A DNA stretch of 64,000 nt from Sediminibacillus dalangtanensis (GCF_017792025.1 NZ_CP046956.1:434001-498000); one strand, 5' to 3'. Shown: positions 26,992-36,579, counted from the first letter of the stretch. The notes: generated from the sequence alone by a model not told the origin. Numbers and translations: made by a program.

Positions 26992-27492
26992 ATGCAAAAC
27001 ATATTCATACTAGCGTTAGTCTCGTGTACTATCCTGATTTGCGGATGCGAATCAAATGAGGTGATGGATTATTACGAGGAAACAAAAAGCACCGATCTAT
27101 CAGAGATAGCCATCAATACACTGACTTTGAATGATACGGATACGCAGGTGAAAGAGGTATTGGGGGAGCCTGATTTTACAGAAACAGTGGAGCAGCCTCC
27201 ATCCACTTATTACCTATATGGCGATGATGAACAAGTTTATGATTTGGATGTCAGGTTGGTCGATGGGAAAGTAAAGCGGTTTTTCCTTTCGAAAAATAAC
27301 TTTTCTTCAGGAATAGGGGACCTGATTGGAAAACCTGAACAAGCTGTTTATAAGTTATTCGGGGATGATTATTATGAACGGACGGATACAGGGACGGATG
27401 TGATTGGCTACTTTGACAAGCCGAATAAAATAAATATGGAATTCACGGTCGATGAAACGGTCACAGGCATCATCGTATCGGAAATAGAATGA
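26992..27492 (+). CDS. Lipoprotein of unknown function
   Basis: The 166-residue product has a lipoprotein signal (IFILALVSCTILICGC) with lipobox ICGC near residue 20. The mature part reads INTLTLNDTDTQVKEVLGEP and later FFLSKNNFSSGIGDLIGKP, two repeats of the pattern seen in BamE/SmpA-like modules where a helix ends in LGxP; this is a loose resemblance. It ends at a strong terminator shared with panF. Confidence 0.75.
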   Translation: MQNIFILALVSCTILICGCESNEVMDYYEETKSTDLSEIAINTLTLNDTDTQVKEVLGEPDFTETVEQPPSTYYLYGDDEQVYDLDVRLVDGKVKRFFLSKNNFSSGIGDLIGKPEQAVYKLFGDDYYERTDTGTDVIGYFDKPNKINMEFTVDETVTGIIVSEIE

Positions 27493-27499
27493 AAGAGAT

Positions 27500-27537
27500 G
27501 AAGCCCCGGAATCCAACAGTTTTTCCGGGGCTTATTT
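27500..27537. terminator. Bidirectional terminator between the lipoprotein and panF genes
   Basis: AAGCCCCGG / CCGGGGCTT form a 9-bp GC-rich stem, followed by ATTTTAC on the plus strand, between two convergent genes. Confidence 0.8.
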
Positions 27538-27555
27538 TACGTAAGAAAGTTCTCC

Positions 27556-28989
27556 TTACTGCTTCAAAGGTTCCTGTCTCATACTCAAGCTAAATCCGAC
27601 ATAGGCCAGCAATGCCAGCAAAATCGATGTGACGACTGCATGCATTCCGAATGGCTCGGGATAAAAAGACTGGAATACTATATAAGAGATGATGCCGACC
27701 AGCATCGAAGCAATTGCTCCGTATTTATTGCCTTTATCCCAATACAAGCCCATCACAATTGGCCAGATGAACGCCGCTTCCAATCCGCCGATGGCAAACA
27801 GGTTCAGCCAGATGATTAAGTCTGGCGGATTTACCGCCATTAGGAAGACCAGGATGCCAAGCAATGCGGTGATCCCCATGCTCATTCCTTGTACTTTTTT
27901 TCTGGATGCTTCCGGTTTTATATAGTTGATATAGACGTCCTTGACGATTGTAGAACTGACAATCAACAAGAGCGAGTCGACCGTCGACATAATAGCCGCC
28001 AACGGTGCGGCCAAGACAACACCTGCCAGCCATGAAGGCAGTACTTCCAGAGCAATCAGCGGCATGACTCTGTCACCAATTTCAATGCCAGGCAAAATAG
28101 GCCGGGCAAATACACCAATCAAGTGCATATTCAGCATGATGACCCCGACGACGATGGTGCCGATCATCAATGCCAGATGGAACGACCTTGTATTTTTGTA
28201 GGACATGGCCCGGACGGCGATCTGCGGCAGGGCTACCACCCCGACTCCTACCAGTATCCAGTAAGACGAAACGTAAGGAGCAGTTAGCGTCCCATCAGAG
28301 CCGAACGGGGTAACCAGGTTGGGGTTTTCCGCCTGCAGGTCTGCCATGATCTCCGAAATACCGCCTCCTGCGATGATGACAGCTATAAGCAGCACCAGCG
28401 TTCCGATAAACATGATGCTTCCTTGGATGGCATCGGTCAACGTGACGGCACGGAAACCGCCGAATGTCACATAAATCAACACTGTCACGACAAAAATGAA
28501 TAAAGCTGATGTATAAGACAAGCCGGTCAAGGATTCAATCAGTCTACCCCCGCCTATCCATTGCGCCGCCATCGCCGAGAATAAAAAGACGACGATACTG
28601 ACGGCCGATAGGAGAACGACAAGCTTGGATTGATAGCGTTCCTTCAAAAAATCAATCAACGTGGTTGCTTTGTATTTTCTGGTGACAATCGCAAACTTTT
28701 TTCCAAGGATCATTAAGGTAAAGTATCCGGTTGCCACCTGTGTGACGGATAATAATACCCAGCCTAATCCTTCATTGTAAGCCACACCCGGGCCGCCGAT
28801 GAAGCTGCTTGCACTTCCGTAGGTTGCCGTCATGGTCATGGCAAGAACAAAACCGCCTAAACTCCGGCTGCCCAAGTAATAATCCTGGACAAATGATTTA
28901 CCGACTGTTTCTTTTCGGCTAGCCGTCAGCCCGATAAAAAAGATCAGGGCAACGGAACCAAATAACGTAATTGCTGCTTCCCAATTCAT
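27556..28989 (-). CDS. panF: Sodium/pantothenate symporter
   Basis: Na+-coupled importer of pantothenate, the coenzyme A precursor, in the plasma membrane. The 477 residues have about 13 membrane segments and sodium:solute symporter motifs (GSASSFIGGPGVAYNEGLGW, and GGFRAVTLTDAIQGSIMFIG). It overlaps the upstream yhdT-like gene by four bases (ATGA), a pairing known from E. coli and bacilli, which supports panF over other SSS members. Confidence 0.9.
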   Translation of the reverse strand: MNWEAAITLFGSVALIFFIGLTASRKETVGKSFVQDYYLGSRSLGGFVLAMTMTATYGSASSFIGGPGVAYNEGLGWVLLSVTQVATGYFTLMILGKKFAIVTRKYKATTLIDFLKERYQSKLVVLLSAVSIVVFLFSAMAAQWIGGGRLIESLTGLSYTSALFIFVVTVLIYVTFGGFRAVTLTDAIQGSIMFIGTLVLLIAVIIAGGGISEIMADLQAENPNLVTPFGSDGTLTAPYVSSYWILVGVGVVALPQIAVRAMSYKNTRSFHLALMIGTIVVGVIMLNMHLIGVFARPILPGIEIGDRVMPLIALEVLPSWLAGVVLAAPLAAIMSTVDSLLLIVSSTIVKDVYINYIKPEASRKKVQGMSMGITALLGILVFLMAVNPPDLIIWLNLFAIGGLEAAFIWPIVMGLYWDKGNKYGAIASMLVGIISYIVFQSFYPEPFGMHAVVTSILLALLAYVGFSLSMRQEPLKQ

Positions 28990-29273
28990 TGGTCCTCATA
29001 CACCTCATCATCAAAGGATACATCCGTGAAAAAACGCTTCACGACAAAAAATACGAGTATCGCCATTACGACGACTCCGGCCACACAGCTGTAGAAAAAC
29101 CATGCTGGCAAGCCAAAAACATATGTATATTCTGAGGGGTCTTTTCCGCCTAATCCATAGGCGAAGGCAAACCACCAGATAAAATTGAATAATACTAAAC
29201 CAATCCCGATAAGTGCTTCCTTGTTGGCGATTTTAAAGCGTGGATCTTTTTCTGCCGAAGTTTTTTCGTTCAA
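28986..29273 (-). CDS. yhdT: YhdT family membrane protein (DUF997)
   Basis: The 95-residue protein has two membrane segments and the family features DPRFKIANKEALIGIGL, NFIWWFAFAYGLG and LPAWFFYSCV. YhdT proteins occur next to PanF and are assumed to be an accessory subunit of the symporter. It is the first gene of the two-gene unit and overlaps panF by four bases. Confidence 0.9.
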   Translation of the reverse strand: MNEKTSAEKDPRFKIANKEALIGIGLVLFNFIWWFAFAYGLGGKDPSEYTYVFGLPAWFFYSCVAGVVVMAILVFFVVKRFFTDVSFDDEVYEDQ

Positions 29274-29532
29274 GGTTCATCCCTCCCCGGTTTGAATTCT
29301 TAACTTTCTTCTATTCCTCTATTTTAAAGGTTTTGCACCCTGAAAAGCGAGAAACTTGTTGGCGATTGCTTTTACCATTATAGACCTTAGCGCGAATTTC
29401 TGCGTTATTCAACTCTGGAAGCTTCCGTTAGAGGAATCCTGCTTTTTCTTGTTGAATAGGAAAGTAAGAAGGAAAAGTTACATATATTCACGGATAAGAT
29501 AGTTCATTTTATGTTTATGAGAGGAAATCGAA

Positions 29533-29943
29533 GTGACGCAAGAAGTTTTTCCTAGAAAGACAAATAGCTGTAAGAAGGGTTTGAGCAGAATGTCTCTACG
29601 TAATGTTGTATATTTTGAGTATGTTATCGGTTTTATTATCTGTCTGTTTATCTATATAACATTGGATTATTCCATTCTACTATTTTTTCTCCTGTTATTA
29701 GTACCGGATGTAACCATGATCGGTTACTTATTCAACCCTAAAACTGGTTCGCTTGTTTATAATATCGGGCATAGTTTGATGTTGCCGTACATTCTCCTTT
29801 TCATAGCTTATCTAGGTGAATTTTCACTCCTGCTGATGGTCGCTTTGATATGGATTGCGCATATTTATTTAGACCGTTCCCTTGGCTTTGGATTAAAGTA
29901 TTCGAAAGGTTTTAAGGTAACACACTTACAAAAGATTGACTGA
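29533..29943 (+). CDS. DUF4260 family membrane protein
   Basis: The 136-residue protein has four hydrophobic segments and the DUF4260 marks: LLVPDVTMIGYLFNPKTGSL, YNIGHSLMLPYIL, and at the end WIAHIYLDRSLGFGLKYSKG-F. Function unknown. GTG 29533 follows AGAGGA at good spacing and adds a basic leader; ATG 29590 would give the usual family N-terminus. The gene stands alone. Confidence 0.8.
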   Translation: MTQEVFPRKTNSCKKGLSRMSLRNVVYFEYVIGFIICLFIYITLDYSILLFFLLLLVPDVTMIGYLFNPKTGSLVYNIGHSLMLPYILLFIAYLGEFSLLLMVALIWIAHIYLDRSLGFGLKYSKGFKVTHLQKID

Positions 29944-29992
29944 TAGTATTCTAAACCGTCAAGAATGAGGAAATACAGGAAAGGTGATTTGG

Positions 29993-30337
29993 TTGCTGAA
30001 AAGAAAAACGTATGCTGGAATTCTGACTATTTTGATGACGGCCTTATACTTTGGGTTTCAAATGCCGGTTTTTGAAGAAGAAGGACCATTACAAAATAGT
30101 ATTGTATTTATCCCTTACATTACCGCGGGAGTATTGTACGGCGGGTTTATTTCCATATGGATTGAGAGGATTACTGGTGAATTCGGAGAAGCCCGGATAT
30201 ATTATGCTTTTATTTTTCACTTGGGAGCTGCAATCCCCTGTGTTTTCTATCCTTTCCTCCTCCTGTATGCTGTCCCGGTTGCAGCGGTGTTCTTTGTATG
30301 TGATGAGTTCTTTCGTTTTCGTATGAACACCTCATAG
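29993..30337 (+). CDS. Small membrane protein, unknown function
   Basis: The 114-residue product shows three to four hydrophobic segments (YAGILTILMTALYFGFQ, IVFIPYITAGVLYGGFI, and two C-terminal ones) and one acidic loop. TTG 29993 lies seven nt after AAAGG; GTG 29984 is the alternative. It follows the DUF4260 gene by 49 nt and may be co-transcribed. Family not recognised. Confidence 0.6.
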   Translation: MLKRKTYAGILTILMTALYFGFQMPVFEEEGPLQNSIVFIPYITAGVLYGGFISIWIERITGEFGEARIYYAFIFHLGAAIPCVFYPFLLLYAVPVAAVFFVCDEFFRFRMNTS

Positions 30338-30486
30338 TAGGAAAACCGCTACTAGAGTTCTGGCTGAAAATTTATCTGGCATCTTGCAGGAAAACATGTT
30401 AAAAAAGGATAGGAATCAACTTAAACGTGTAATGCCATTTATGGATGCGATAGAATAATAGATTCCGTATGGAGGGAGGAATAAGG

Positions 30487-31896
30487 ATGCTGAATTTAAA
30501 AGCGGAAATCATGGAGACGAAAATCAACCATTTAGATAAAAAAGGTTCTGGCCGTGCAGTTGTCTGGCGGGACACTGGGCAGGAGAACCCTCGGAAGTTA
30601 AAGTTGATGATACCCAAGACGCTTCCGGGCGAAAAGGTGCGGGTGTCAGTAGAGAACCCGGAAGCGAAGCGGACCAAAGGAGCCCTGGAAGAATTGGTAG
30701 AGGTCCATCCGGAAAGAACGGCTGCGCCATGTCCGCATTTTGACAAGTGCGGAGGCTGTGCTTGGCAGCATTGGCAATATGAAGGGCAGCTGAAGCAAAA
30801 GACTGCTCACGTGAAAGATGCCTTGATATCCCAAGGATTTAATCCGGAAGTGGTCCGAGAAACCATTGGGATGGACGAGCCTTGGCATTACCGCAACAAA
30901 ATGGAGTTCACGTTTGCCCCGGACGGCTCGATGGGCTTGCATGAACAAGGAAACTTCCGCAACATCATTCCGCTTGAAACATGCCTGATTGCGGGTGTAG
31001 AAATGACAGCAGCTGTCATGGAAGTAGCCGATTGGGCGAAAGAACATGCATTGAGCGGTTACGTAAAGGATGCCCACGAGGGGCTGCTTCGCCATTTGAT
31101 GGTAAGACAGTCTTTTGTGACGGGAGAAATCATGCTGGGATTGTTTGCGACGGAAGGTCCTGACGGTAGACTGGCAGCCGCTGCCGATCAGCTGAAGAAA
31201 AGAATGGAAGAAAAATATCCGCAGGTGAAAAGCTTGTTATGGCTTGTGAATACCGATTGGGCGGACCGTATCCAGGCGGAGGAAATACACCTGCTGTCCG
31301 GCCGGGACTTCATCTATGATGAAATTGGAGGCTATCGCTACCGTCTTTGGTTCGATACTTTTTTCCAGACCAACCCGATCCAGGCACAGAAGCTGATCGA
31401 CCTTGCTTTGGAAATGGGTCAGCCCAAGGAAACAGAAAAAATGCTGGAGCTTTTCTGTGGGGTCGGAACTTTTTCCCTCCCTTTCGCAAGCAAAGTTGAA
31501 AAACTTGCTGGCATAGAAATCGTTGAAAGTTCAATCGAATCGGCAAAACGAAATGCGGCAGATAACGGCATCTCCAACACGGACTTCTTGGCTGAGAATG
31601 CCAGAATGGGAATCGACCAGGTGCTTGAGAGACTAGGCACGCCGGATATCCTGCTGCTGGATCCTCCCCGTGCTGGCGCAGGCGGAAAAGTGATGCGCAA
31701 AATCGGCCGGGCGCAACCGCAGCGGATCATATATGTATCCTGCAACCCCGAGTCTTTTGCAGTGGATGTGAAGGAACTGGAGCAGTTCGGTTACACGCTG
31801 AAGGAAGTGCAGCCGGTCGATTTGTTTCCGCATACGGTGCACGTTGAGTGCGTATCGCAGATAGTTTTAAAAGAAGCAGCAGAACCCTCAAAATAG
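30487..31896 (+). CDS. RlmCD/RumA-like 23S rRNA (uracil-5-)-methyltransferase paralogue (YfjO type)
   Basis: The 469-residue protein has the same domains as RlmCD at 4058: TRAM, Fe-S cysteines C82, C88 and C91 (PHFDKCGGCAWQH), SAM site LELFCGVGTFSLPFA and catalytic Cys419 in YVSCNPESF. Its length and neighbour-free setting match B. subtilis YfjO, the second family member there. GGAGGGAGG precedes ATG 30487. The 3' end is the border of a genomic island: its last codons (HVECVSQIVLKEA) recur in altered form at 39586-39633, so the present C-terminus may have come with the island. Confidence 0.9.
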   Translation: MLNLKAEIMETKINHLDKKGSGRAVVWRDTGQENPRKLKLMIPKTLPGEKVRVSVENPEAKRTKGALEELVEVHPERTAAPCPHFDKCGGCAWQHWQYEGQLKQKTAHVKDALISQGFNPEVVRETIGMDEPWHYRNKMEFTFAPDGSMGLHEQGNFRNIIPLETCLIAGVEMTAAVMEVADWAKEHALSGYVKDAHEGLLRHLMVRQSFVTGEIMLGLFATEGPDGRLAAAADQLKKRMEEKYPQVKSLLWLVNTDWADRIQAEEIHLLSGRDFIYDEIGGYRYRLWFDTFFQTNPIQAQKLIDLALEMGQPKETEKMLELFCGVGTFSLPFASKVEKLAGIEIVESSIESAKRNAADNGISNTDFLAENARMGIDQVLERLGTPDILLLDPPRAGAGGKVMRKIGRAQPQRIIYVSCNPESFAVDVKELEQFGYTLKEVQPVDLFPHTVHVECVSQIVLKEAAEPSK

Positions 31897-31919
31897 GGGG
31901 TTCCTGCTTCTTTTTTTTT
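31873..31919 (+). terminator. Terminator overlapping the end of the RlmCD-like gene
   Basis: GAAGCAG-GAACCC pairs with GGGTTC-TGCTTC and is followed by nine T; the left arm lies in the last codons of the gene. Confidence 0.88.
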
Positions 31920-31920
31920 G

Positions 31921-32040
31921 AAACAGAAAAGCGATAGTGAATAATAGGAGTTCCATCAGCATTAACTTCAATCCTATTGATTAACCGATGTAAGTTTGCT
32001 GGTGTAACTTCATTGAAGTTAAGGAATTCTAGTAGCTCTC
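31921..32040 (-). pseudogene. C-terminal fragment of a large serine recombinase
   Basis: The minus strand reads ELLEFLNFNEVTPANLHRLI, then NRIEVNADGTPIIHYRFSVS, the typical end of large serine recombinases of the DUF4368 group. Nothing upstream continues it. It starts right at the left border of the island, next to the RlmCD-like gene. Confidence 0.6.
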
Positions 32041-32111
32041 AAACAGGGACTACTGGAAAGAGAAAAAATCTTCAAAAGATGATTGAAGAGGCTCAAGCAA
32101 AGAAGTTGTAA
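32037..32111 (+). pseudogene. Possible scrap of a serine recombinase catalytic domain
   Basis: A 24-codon open stretch, SQTGTTGKRKNLQKMIEEAQ ending KKL, resembles the GxxxxRxxLQKMIEEA segment of serine recombinase N-terminal domains. No start and no continuation. The assignment is weak and rests on this one motif and on the neighbouring C-terminal fragment. Confidence 0.3.
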
Positions 32112-32231
32112 CTGCTAAACTAAACTTAACAGTTTCTGCTTGATAGAATTGAACACTTTTTCGCCTATTACTTCCTTCCATCAGGTAAGATTAACAAGGA
32201 TGTTAATGAATGATGGAGGGGGATTTAAGGA

Positions 32232-33212
32232 GTGGGAAGGTTGGAGAAAATTGTGTTGGTTCATCAATTAAAAAGAGAAGGATTTAAGATTTCTGCAATA
32301 GCCAGAAAATGCAATATATCAAGAAATACAGTTTATAGCTACTTAGAACAAGACTTTGAGGAAGCATTGGAGTGGGTGGAGAAATTAAAAACACGAAAGA
32401 AGAAGCTTGATCCCTATCAGTTAAATATATTGGATTAGCTCCATGAACACCCAGACCTTTCGGCCTCTCAGATTTCTGACTGGCTGGAGGAGCGCTGCTC
32501 CTTCAGCCATGTAGGAGCGAGTACAGTTCGTGCTTATGTAAAAGAGCTGCGGGAAACGTACCATATTCCGAAAGTGTTACTCCCCCGTACTTTTGAGGCA
32601 CTTCCAGAGCTGCCAAAAGGAAAACAAATACAAGTTGACTTTGGAGAACTGAAAGTGAAAAATTCCGAAGGAAAAACAGTAAAGCTTTATGTCATCGTAT
32701 TTGTGCTTTCTCACTCCCGTTATAAATATACAGAATGGCAGGAGCACCCTTTCACAACAAGGGATGTACTAAGGTGTCATGAAAATGCAATGGAGTATTA
32801 TGGAGGGATGACAGAAGAATACGTCTATGATCAGGATAAGTTAATGACCGTCAGCGAAAATGGAGGAGATATTATTTTCACTGATGAATTCCAAGCCTAC
32901 AAACAGGATCGAGGTTTCCGAGTTTATCTATGTAGAAAAGCAGATCCTGAATCAAAAGGGAAAGTAGAAAACGCAGTGAAGTTTGTGAAATACAATTTTG
33001 GGAAAAATCGCGTGTTTCACAACATTGAATCATGGAATGAGCAATGCCTCGCATGGCTAAAACGAAAAGGAAACTATCAAGTGCACAATACAATAAAAAA
33101 GAGACCTATCGAAGTGTTCGCCCTGGAAAAGCCACACTTGCGAGAAGTCTCTGCACCACTCTCTTTCGAGAGTAACCTTGGCTCTAGTATAACAAGGATT
33201 TATTGTAATTGA
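32232..33212 (+). pseudogene. IS21-family transposase (IstA-like), amber stop and truncated end
   Basis: One reading frame encodes an IstA-like transposase but is cut by TAG at 32436-32438. Before it lies the helix-turn-helix (ISAIARKCNISRNTVYSYLE); after it HPDLSASQISDWLEER, the DDE residues (IQVDFGELKV, EEYVYDQDKLM, KGKVENAVKFVKYNFG) and SFESNLGSSITR, where the usual TVRKDNTI-type continuation is missing and the frame soon ends. No istB follows and no clear terminal inverted repeats are seen. It is a dead insertion sequence inside the island. Confidence 0.82.
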
Positions 33213-33850
33213 GGATCGAGAAGAAAAATGTTAAACAAAGGGTTGATCGGGTGACTTCCTCGATTTATGTTTCATAGGAAGCCCAGTATGAAGCATTATA
33301 GTAATATTTGAAACGATAAAAAGTAGGATATCTCACTTCTCATTCTTTAGCCATGGAACTAGAAAGTAAGTCAGGAAAGTATTTTCCGGCAAAACGCAAA
33401 AATTTTGAAGCACCCGGAACTACTCGGGTCTTGTTCTTCTCCATGCCGTTGATTCCATGTTTAACGAGTATCTAAACTCAAATTTGGAATGCTGCTCCTG
33501 CCCTTCATGCTCGGTTCAAGATTTGTTTCTGCAACGAGCGGCGGGACGAGCTCCATGATGTGAATATTCCTCTGCCTGCTAATTATCCAGAATACCTATG
33601 ATTGGCTCGGGGAATACTGTAATAATTATACAAAGCATGAAACATAACCCTTTAGATTTATCGTATCTGAGCCTTGTCTTTCCGTCTTTAAATTATATGC
33701 ACGTCTAGATGAAGTTTCATATTTTCTCACGATAGTCACTTTTTTATTCTATATTTACACCAGTGAATCACGAAAATCTTCACCTCATCTTTACACCATT
33801 ATGATACGCTACCTTTAACTCTAACCTTTTCGGCATTGCGAGGGAGAAAA
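33213..33850 (+). other. Gene-poor stretch with probable remnants
   Basis: About 640 nt between the IS21 remnant and the response regulator. One 40-codon open stretch at about 33480-33599 (QIWNAAPALHARFKICFCNE to NIPLPANYPEYL) looks like the tail of a lost gene but has no start and no recognised family. The last ~100 nt hold the promoter region of the regulator gene. Confidence 0.4.
33776..33805 (+). promoter_or_regulatory. Direct repeats and -10 element upstream of the response regulator gene
   Basis: Two 11-nt direct repeats, ATCTTCACCTC and ATCTTTACACC, lie back to back at 33776-33797 just before TATGAT at 33800-33805. OmpR/PhoB-type regulators bind such 11-bp repeats, and the -35 hexamer is poor, as in activator-dependent promoters. 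A matching pair precedes the amidase gene at 36511. Confidence 0.5.
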
Positions 33851-34537
33851 ATGCAAAAAAACATATTAATTGTAGAAGATGAAGACATTTTACGGGAAAT
33901 CGTGAAAGATTACTTAATGGATGAAGGATATAACGTATTAGAAGCGGTAGATGGAAAAGGAGCTTTAGCGATATTTGAAGAACAGGAAATACATTTAATT
34001 ATTTTAGATATTATGCTTCCAGAGTTGGATGGATGGTCTGTATGCAAACGAGTTCGCAAAACATCTAATGTGCCTATTATTATATTGACAGCTCGTTCGG
34101 AAGAAGACGATACGCTACTTGGATTTGAATTGGGAGCAGATGACTATGTGACAAAACCCTACAGCCCACCCATTTTATTAGCAAGAGTAAAGCGATTAAT
34201 CAATAGTCGATATTGTCAGGATGGTAAGTTAACAAATGAAGACAGCTTAATTATTAGTGGTATCCATGTTCATTTTCCTACACGTATCGTGACAGTAGAC
34301 GGGGAACAAATAAGTTTGACATATACAGAGTTTGAAATATTAGCCTATTTAATGCAAAACCAAGGAATTATTATAACTAGAGAGCAATTAATCATGAAGA
34401 TATGGGGATACGAATTTGCGGGGGATGATCGCACCATCAACAGCCATATTCGTAACCTACGTCATAAATTAGGTCATAAAGCAACTAGTATAGTAACGGT
34501 TATTCGGGCTGGTTACAAATTCGAGGTCAAAGCATGA
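33851..34537 (+). CDS. OmpR-family response regulator
   Basis: The 228-residue protein has a receiver domain with phospho-acceptor Asp53 in LIILDIMLPELDGWSV and Lys in YVTKPYSPPIL, then a winged-helix domain ending ILAYLMQNQGIIITREQLI, and DDRTINSHIRNLRHKLG. It overlaps the sensor kinase gene by four bases (ATGA). AGGGAG precedes ATG 33851; the in-frame ATG at 33836 is upstream of the site. The direct repeats before this gene and before the amidase gene suggest autoregulation and control of the cell-wall genes that follow. Confidence 0.93.
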   Translation: MQKNILIVEDEDILREIVKDYLMDEGYNVLEAVDGKGALAIFEEQEIHLIILDIMLPELDGWSVCKRVRKTSNVPIIILTARSEEDDTLLGFELGADDYVTKPYSPPILLARVKRLINSRYCQDGKLTNEDSLIISGIHVHFPTRIVTVDGEQISLTYTEFEILAYLMQNQGIIITREQLIMKIWGYEFAGDDRTINSHIRNLRHKLGHKATSIVTVIRAGYKFEVKA

Positions 34538-36396
34538 GAATAGGAATTGTATTAAAACTATTTATGCTGACAACACTGTTATGTATGCTGGTTTTGGTCA
34601 TTATGTACATCGGACAAACTATATTCTTTAAGGAATACTATGCTAATCAAAAGATAAAGGAAATAAATACGAGTATTCAATCTTTTGAGAAAGAATACTT
34701 AAAGGCTGAAGGAGACGTCCAAGCAATCAAAAAATTGGAACATGATTTCCAACAAGAGAATACGACATGGATTACCACGTTAGATAGTGTAGGAAATATT
34801 AAATACGCCAACGACTTCTCTGTGGAAATAGATATAGAATCCTCCAAATATAAGAATTTCTCTAATCGTATCATCAACATTCCATTGTATAGCTTCATTG
34901 ATTTAGAAGAGCTAGATAGGCTAAGGTTTAATTTGGAACAAGTAAATGATATTTTTATTGATGGGATAATTAAAGATAATACCGTTGTCCCTGCTATTTT
35001 AACAGGAGAAAACAGTAATTTTTCATTGGAGAATAGGCTTTTATCCGAAGAGTTATATGGAAAAAGAACGGAAACAGAGCCTTCTCCAGAAGAGAGTTCA
35101 AAAAGAAACACCAAATATTCACAATTACCAGCAGAGGAGTTATATAGCCAAAAAACGGTTTCAGAATCTTCTCTATTAGAAAGCTCAAAGATATTTTTAA
35201 AAGGACGGATTACGAATTTACAATTACCAGTTGGTTTAACTATTTATAACAATCGTCTGTTTATAGAAAAAATAAAACAATTTCAAGTAAAATTACTATT
35301 AGATAAAATCAACCATAGCCATGCGCAAACAATGGATGAAGAGGAAAATAATATTCAGTACAAGCTCTTTATCAGACCTATCACCGATACGACTGGCGAA
35401 ACCACTTATATTTTTGCGATGACGTCATTACAGCCAGTGGATGAAGCTGTTCAAATGCTGGAGGATTATTATCTATACCTTATTCTATTTGTACTACTTC
35501 TCATTGTCCTAGCATCCCTTTATTATTCCAAAAAAATAGCTAAACCATTGTTACAAATAAATGATACGACAAACAAGATAGCACATTTAGATTTTTCTGA
35601 GAACATCCCTGTTAAATCAAAAGATGAAATTGGTGCATTATCACAAAATATTAACACCCTTTCTACTACCTTACATTCGTATATTAATCAGTTGAGACAA
35701 GATATAGAGAAAGAAAAGCAACTGGAAACTACACGTAAAGAATTTATTTCCGGAGTTTCTCATGAATTAAAGACTCCTTTAAGTATTATGAAGAGCTGTA
35801 TCTCCATTATCGAAGACGGTGTCGCTGCGGATAAGAAAGATTACTATTTTAATGCATTGAGAAAAGAAGTAGATAAAATGAATTTGCTCATTGTGGATAT
35901 GCTCGAATTAGCAAAATTCGAGTCTGGTACGTATAAAATGGAAATGGACGTCTTCCCTATTGACGAGAGCATTGAATATATTTGTGAGCAATTGGCTTTA
36001 GAAATAGCAGACAAACAATTACATGTCCATCAACACCTTTCCAATAATAAGGTATTAGCAAATCAAAATCGAATAGAGCAAGTTTTAACGAACTTTATTA
36101 CCAATGCAATTCGTTACACCCCAGAAAATCAACATATTTTTATTTCGACGATCGAAGACAATGGGCGCGTAAAAGTATGTGTAGAAAATAACGGGGATCC
36201 TATTGCACAGGAACATTTAGATAAAATCTGGGATCGTTTTTATCGAGGAGATACGTCCCGCAATCGTTCAGAGGGCGGAACAGGATTAGGGCTTGCTATT
36301 TCAAAGAATATTTTAGAGCTACATGGTGCGGAGTACGGTGTATTGAATACAGAAGATGGAGTGATGTTTTTCTTCTATTTAGATAGAAAAGAATGA
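34534..36396 (+). CDS. Sensor histidine kinase, membrane-bound
   Basis: The 620-residue protein has a first membrane segment at about 5-28, a large extracellular region to about 312, a second segment (YLYLILFVLLLIVLASLYYS), HAMP, a HisKA box with His410 in SGVSHELKTPLSIMKS, and an ATPase domain with NRIEQVLTNFITNAIRY and GGTGLGLAIS. The extracellular part contains an imperfect repeat (SEELYGKRTETE... and AEELYSQKTVSE..., about residues 172-222). It forms a two-component system with the preceding regulator. Larger and more AT-rich than typical core kinases, in keeping with the island. Confidence 0.93.
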   Translation: MRIGIVLKLFMLTTLLCMLVLVIMYIGQTIFFKEYYANQKIKEINTSIQSFEKEYLKAEGDVQAIKKLEHDFQQENTTWITTLDSVGNIKYANDFSVEIDIESSKYKNFSNRIINIPLYSFIDLEELDRLRFNLEQVNDIFIDGIIKDNTVVPAILTGENSNFSLENRLLSEELYGKRTETEPSPEESSKRNTKYSQLPAEELYSQKTVSESSLLESSKIFLKGRITNLQLPVGLTIYNNRLFIEKIKQFQVKLLLDKINHSHAQTMDEEENNIQYKLFIRPITDTTGETTYIFAMTSLQPVDEAVQMLEDYYLYLILFVLLLIVLASLYYSKKIAKPLLQINDTTNKIAHLDFSENIPVKSKDEIGALSQNINTLSTTLHSYINQLRQDIEKEKQLETTRKEFISGVSHELKTPLSIMKSCISIIEDGVAADKKDYYFNALRKEVDKMNLLIVDMLELAKFESGTYKMEMDVFPIDESIEYICEQLALEIADKQLHVHQHLSNNKVLANQNRIEQVLTNFITNAIRYTPENQHIFISTIEDNGRVKVCVENNGDPIAQEHLDKIWDRFYRGDTSRNRSEGGTGLGLAISKNILELHGAEYGVLNTEDGVMFFFYLDRKE

Positions 36397-36443
36397 AAAA
36401 AGCTTGTCCATTCATTTTTAAAAATGAACGGACAAGCTTTTTT
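36395..36443 (+). terminator. Terminator after the two-component operon
   Basis: AAAAAAGCTTGTCC pairs with GGACAAGCTTTTTT, with a second internal stem TCATTTTT / AAAAATGA. It directly follows the kinase stop and would work in both directions. Confidence 0.85.
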
Positions 36444-36510
36444 GTTATGTCAAGCCCATATAGTCACGGAAATCCTGCATATTCCTAAATTTTTATTTGA
36501 TATTGTTATG

Positions 36511-36532
36511 ATCTGCACCTAATCTTTACCTC
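36511..36532 (+). promoter_or_regulatory. Direct repeats upstream of the amidase gene
   Basis: ATCTGCACCTA and ATCTTTACCTC lie back to back, the same 11-nt pattern seen before the response regulator at 33776. This suggests one regulator binds both sites. The distance to the amidase start is about 50 nt. Confidence 0.5.
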
Positions 36533-36579
36533 TCTTTATTAATTTGTAAATAGTTCAAAAAAGAGAGGAAAGATGAACG

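Noticed and set aside
29370..29475. Inverted TTATTCAAC ... GTTGAATA around a GGAAGCTTCC palindrome
   Set aside because: Considered as a riboswitch or attenuator; the arms are short, there is no T run and the following gene starts 60 nt later with an ordinary site.
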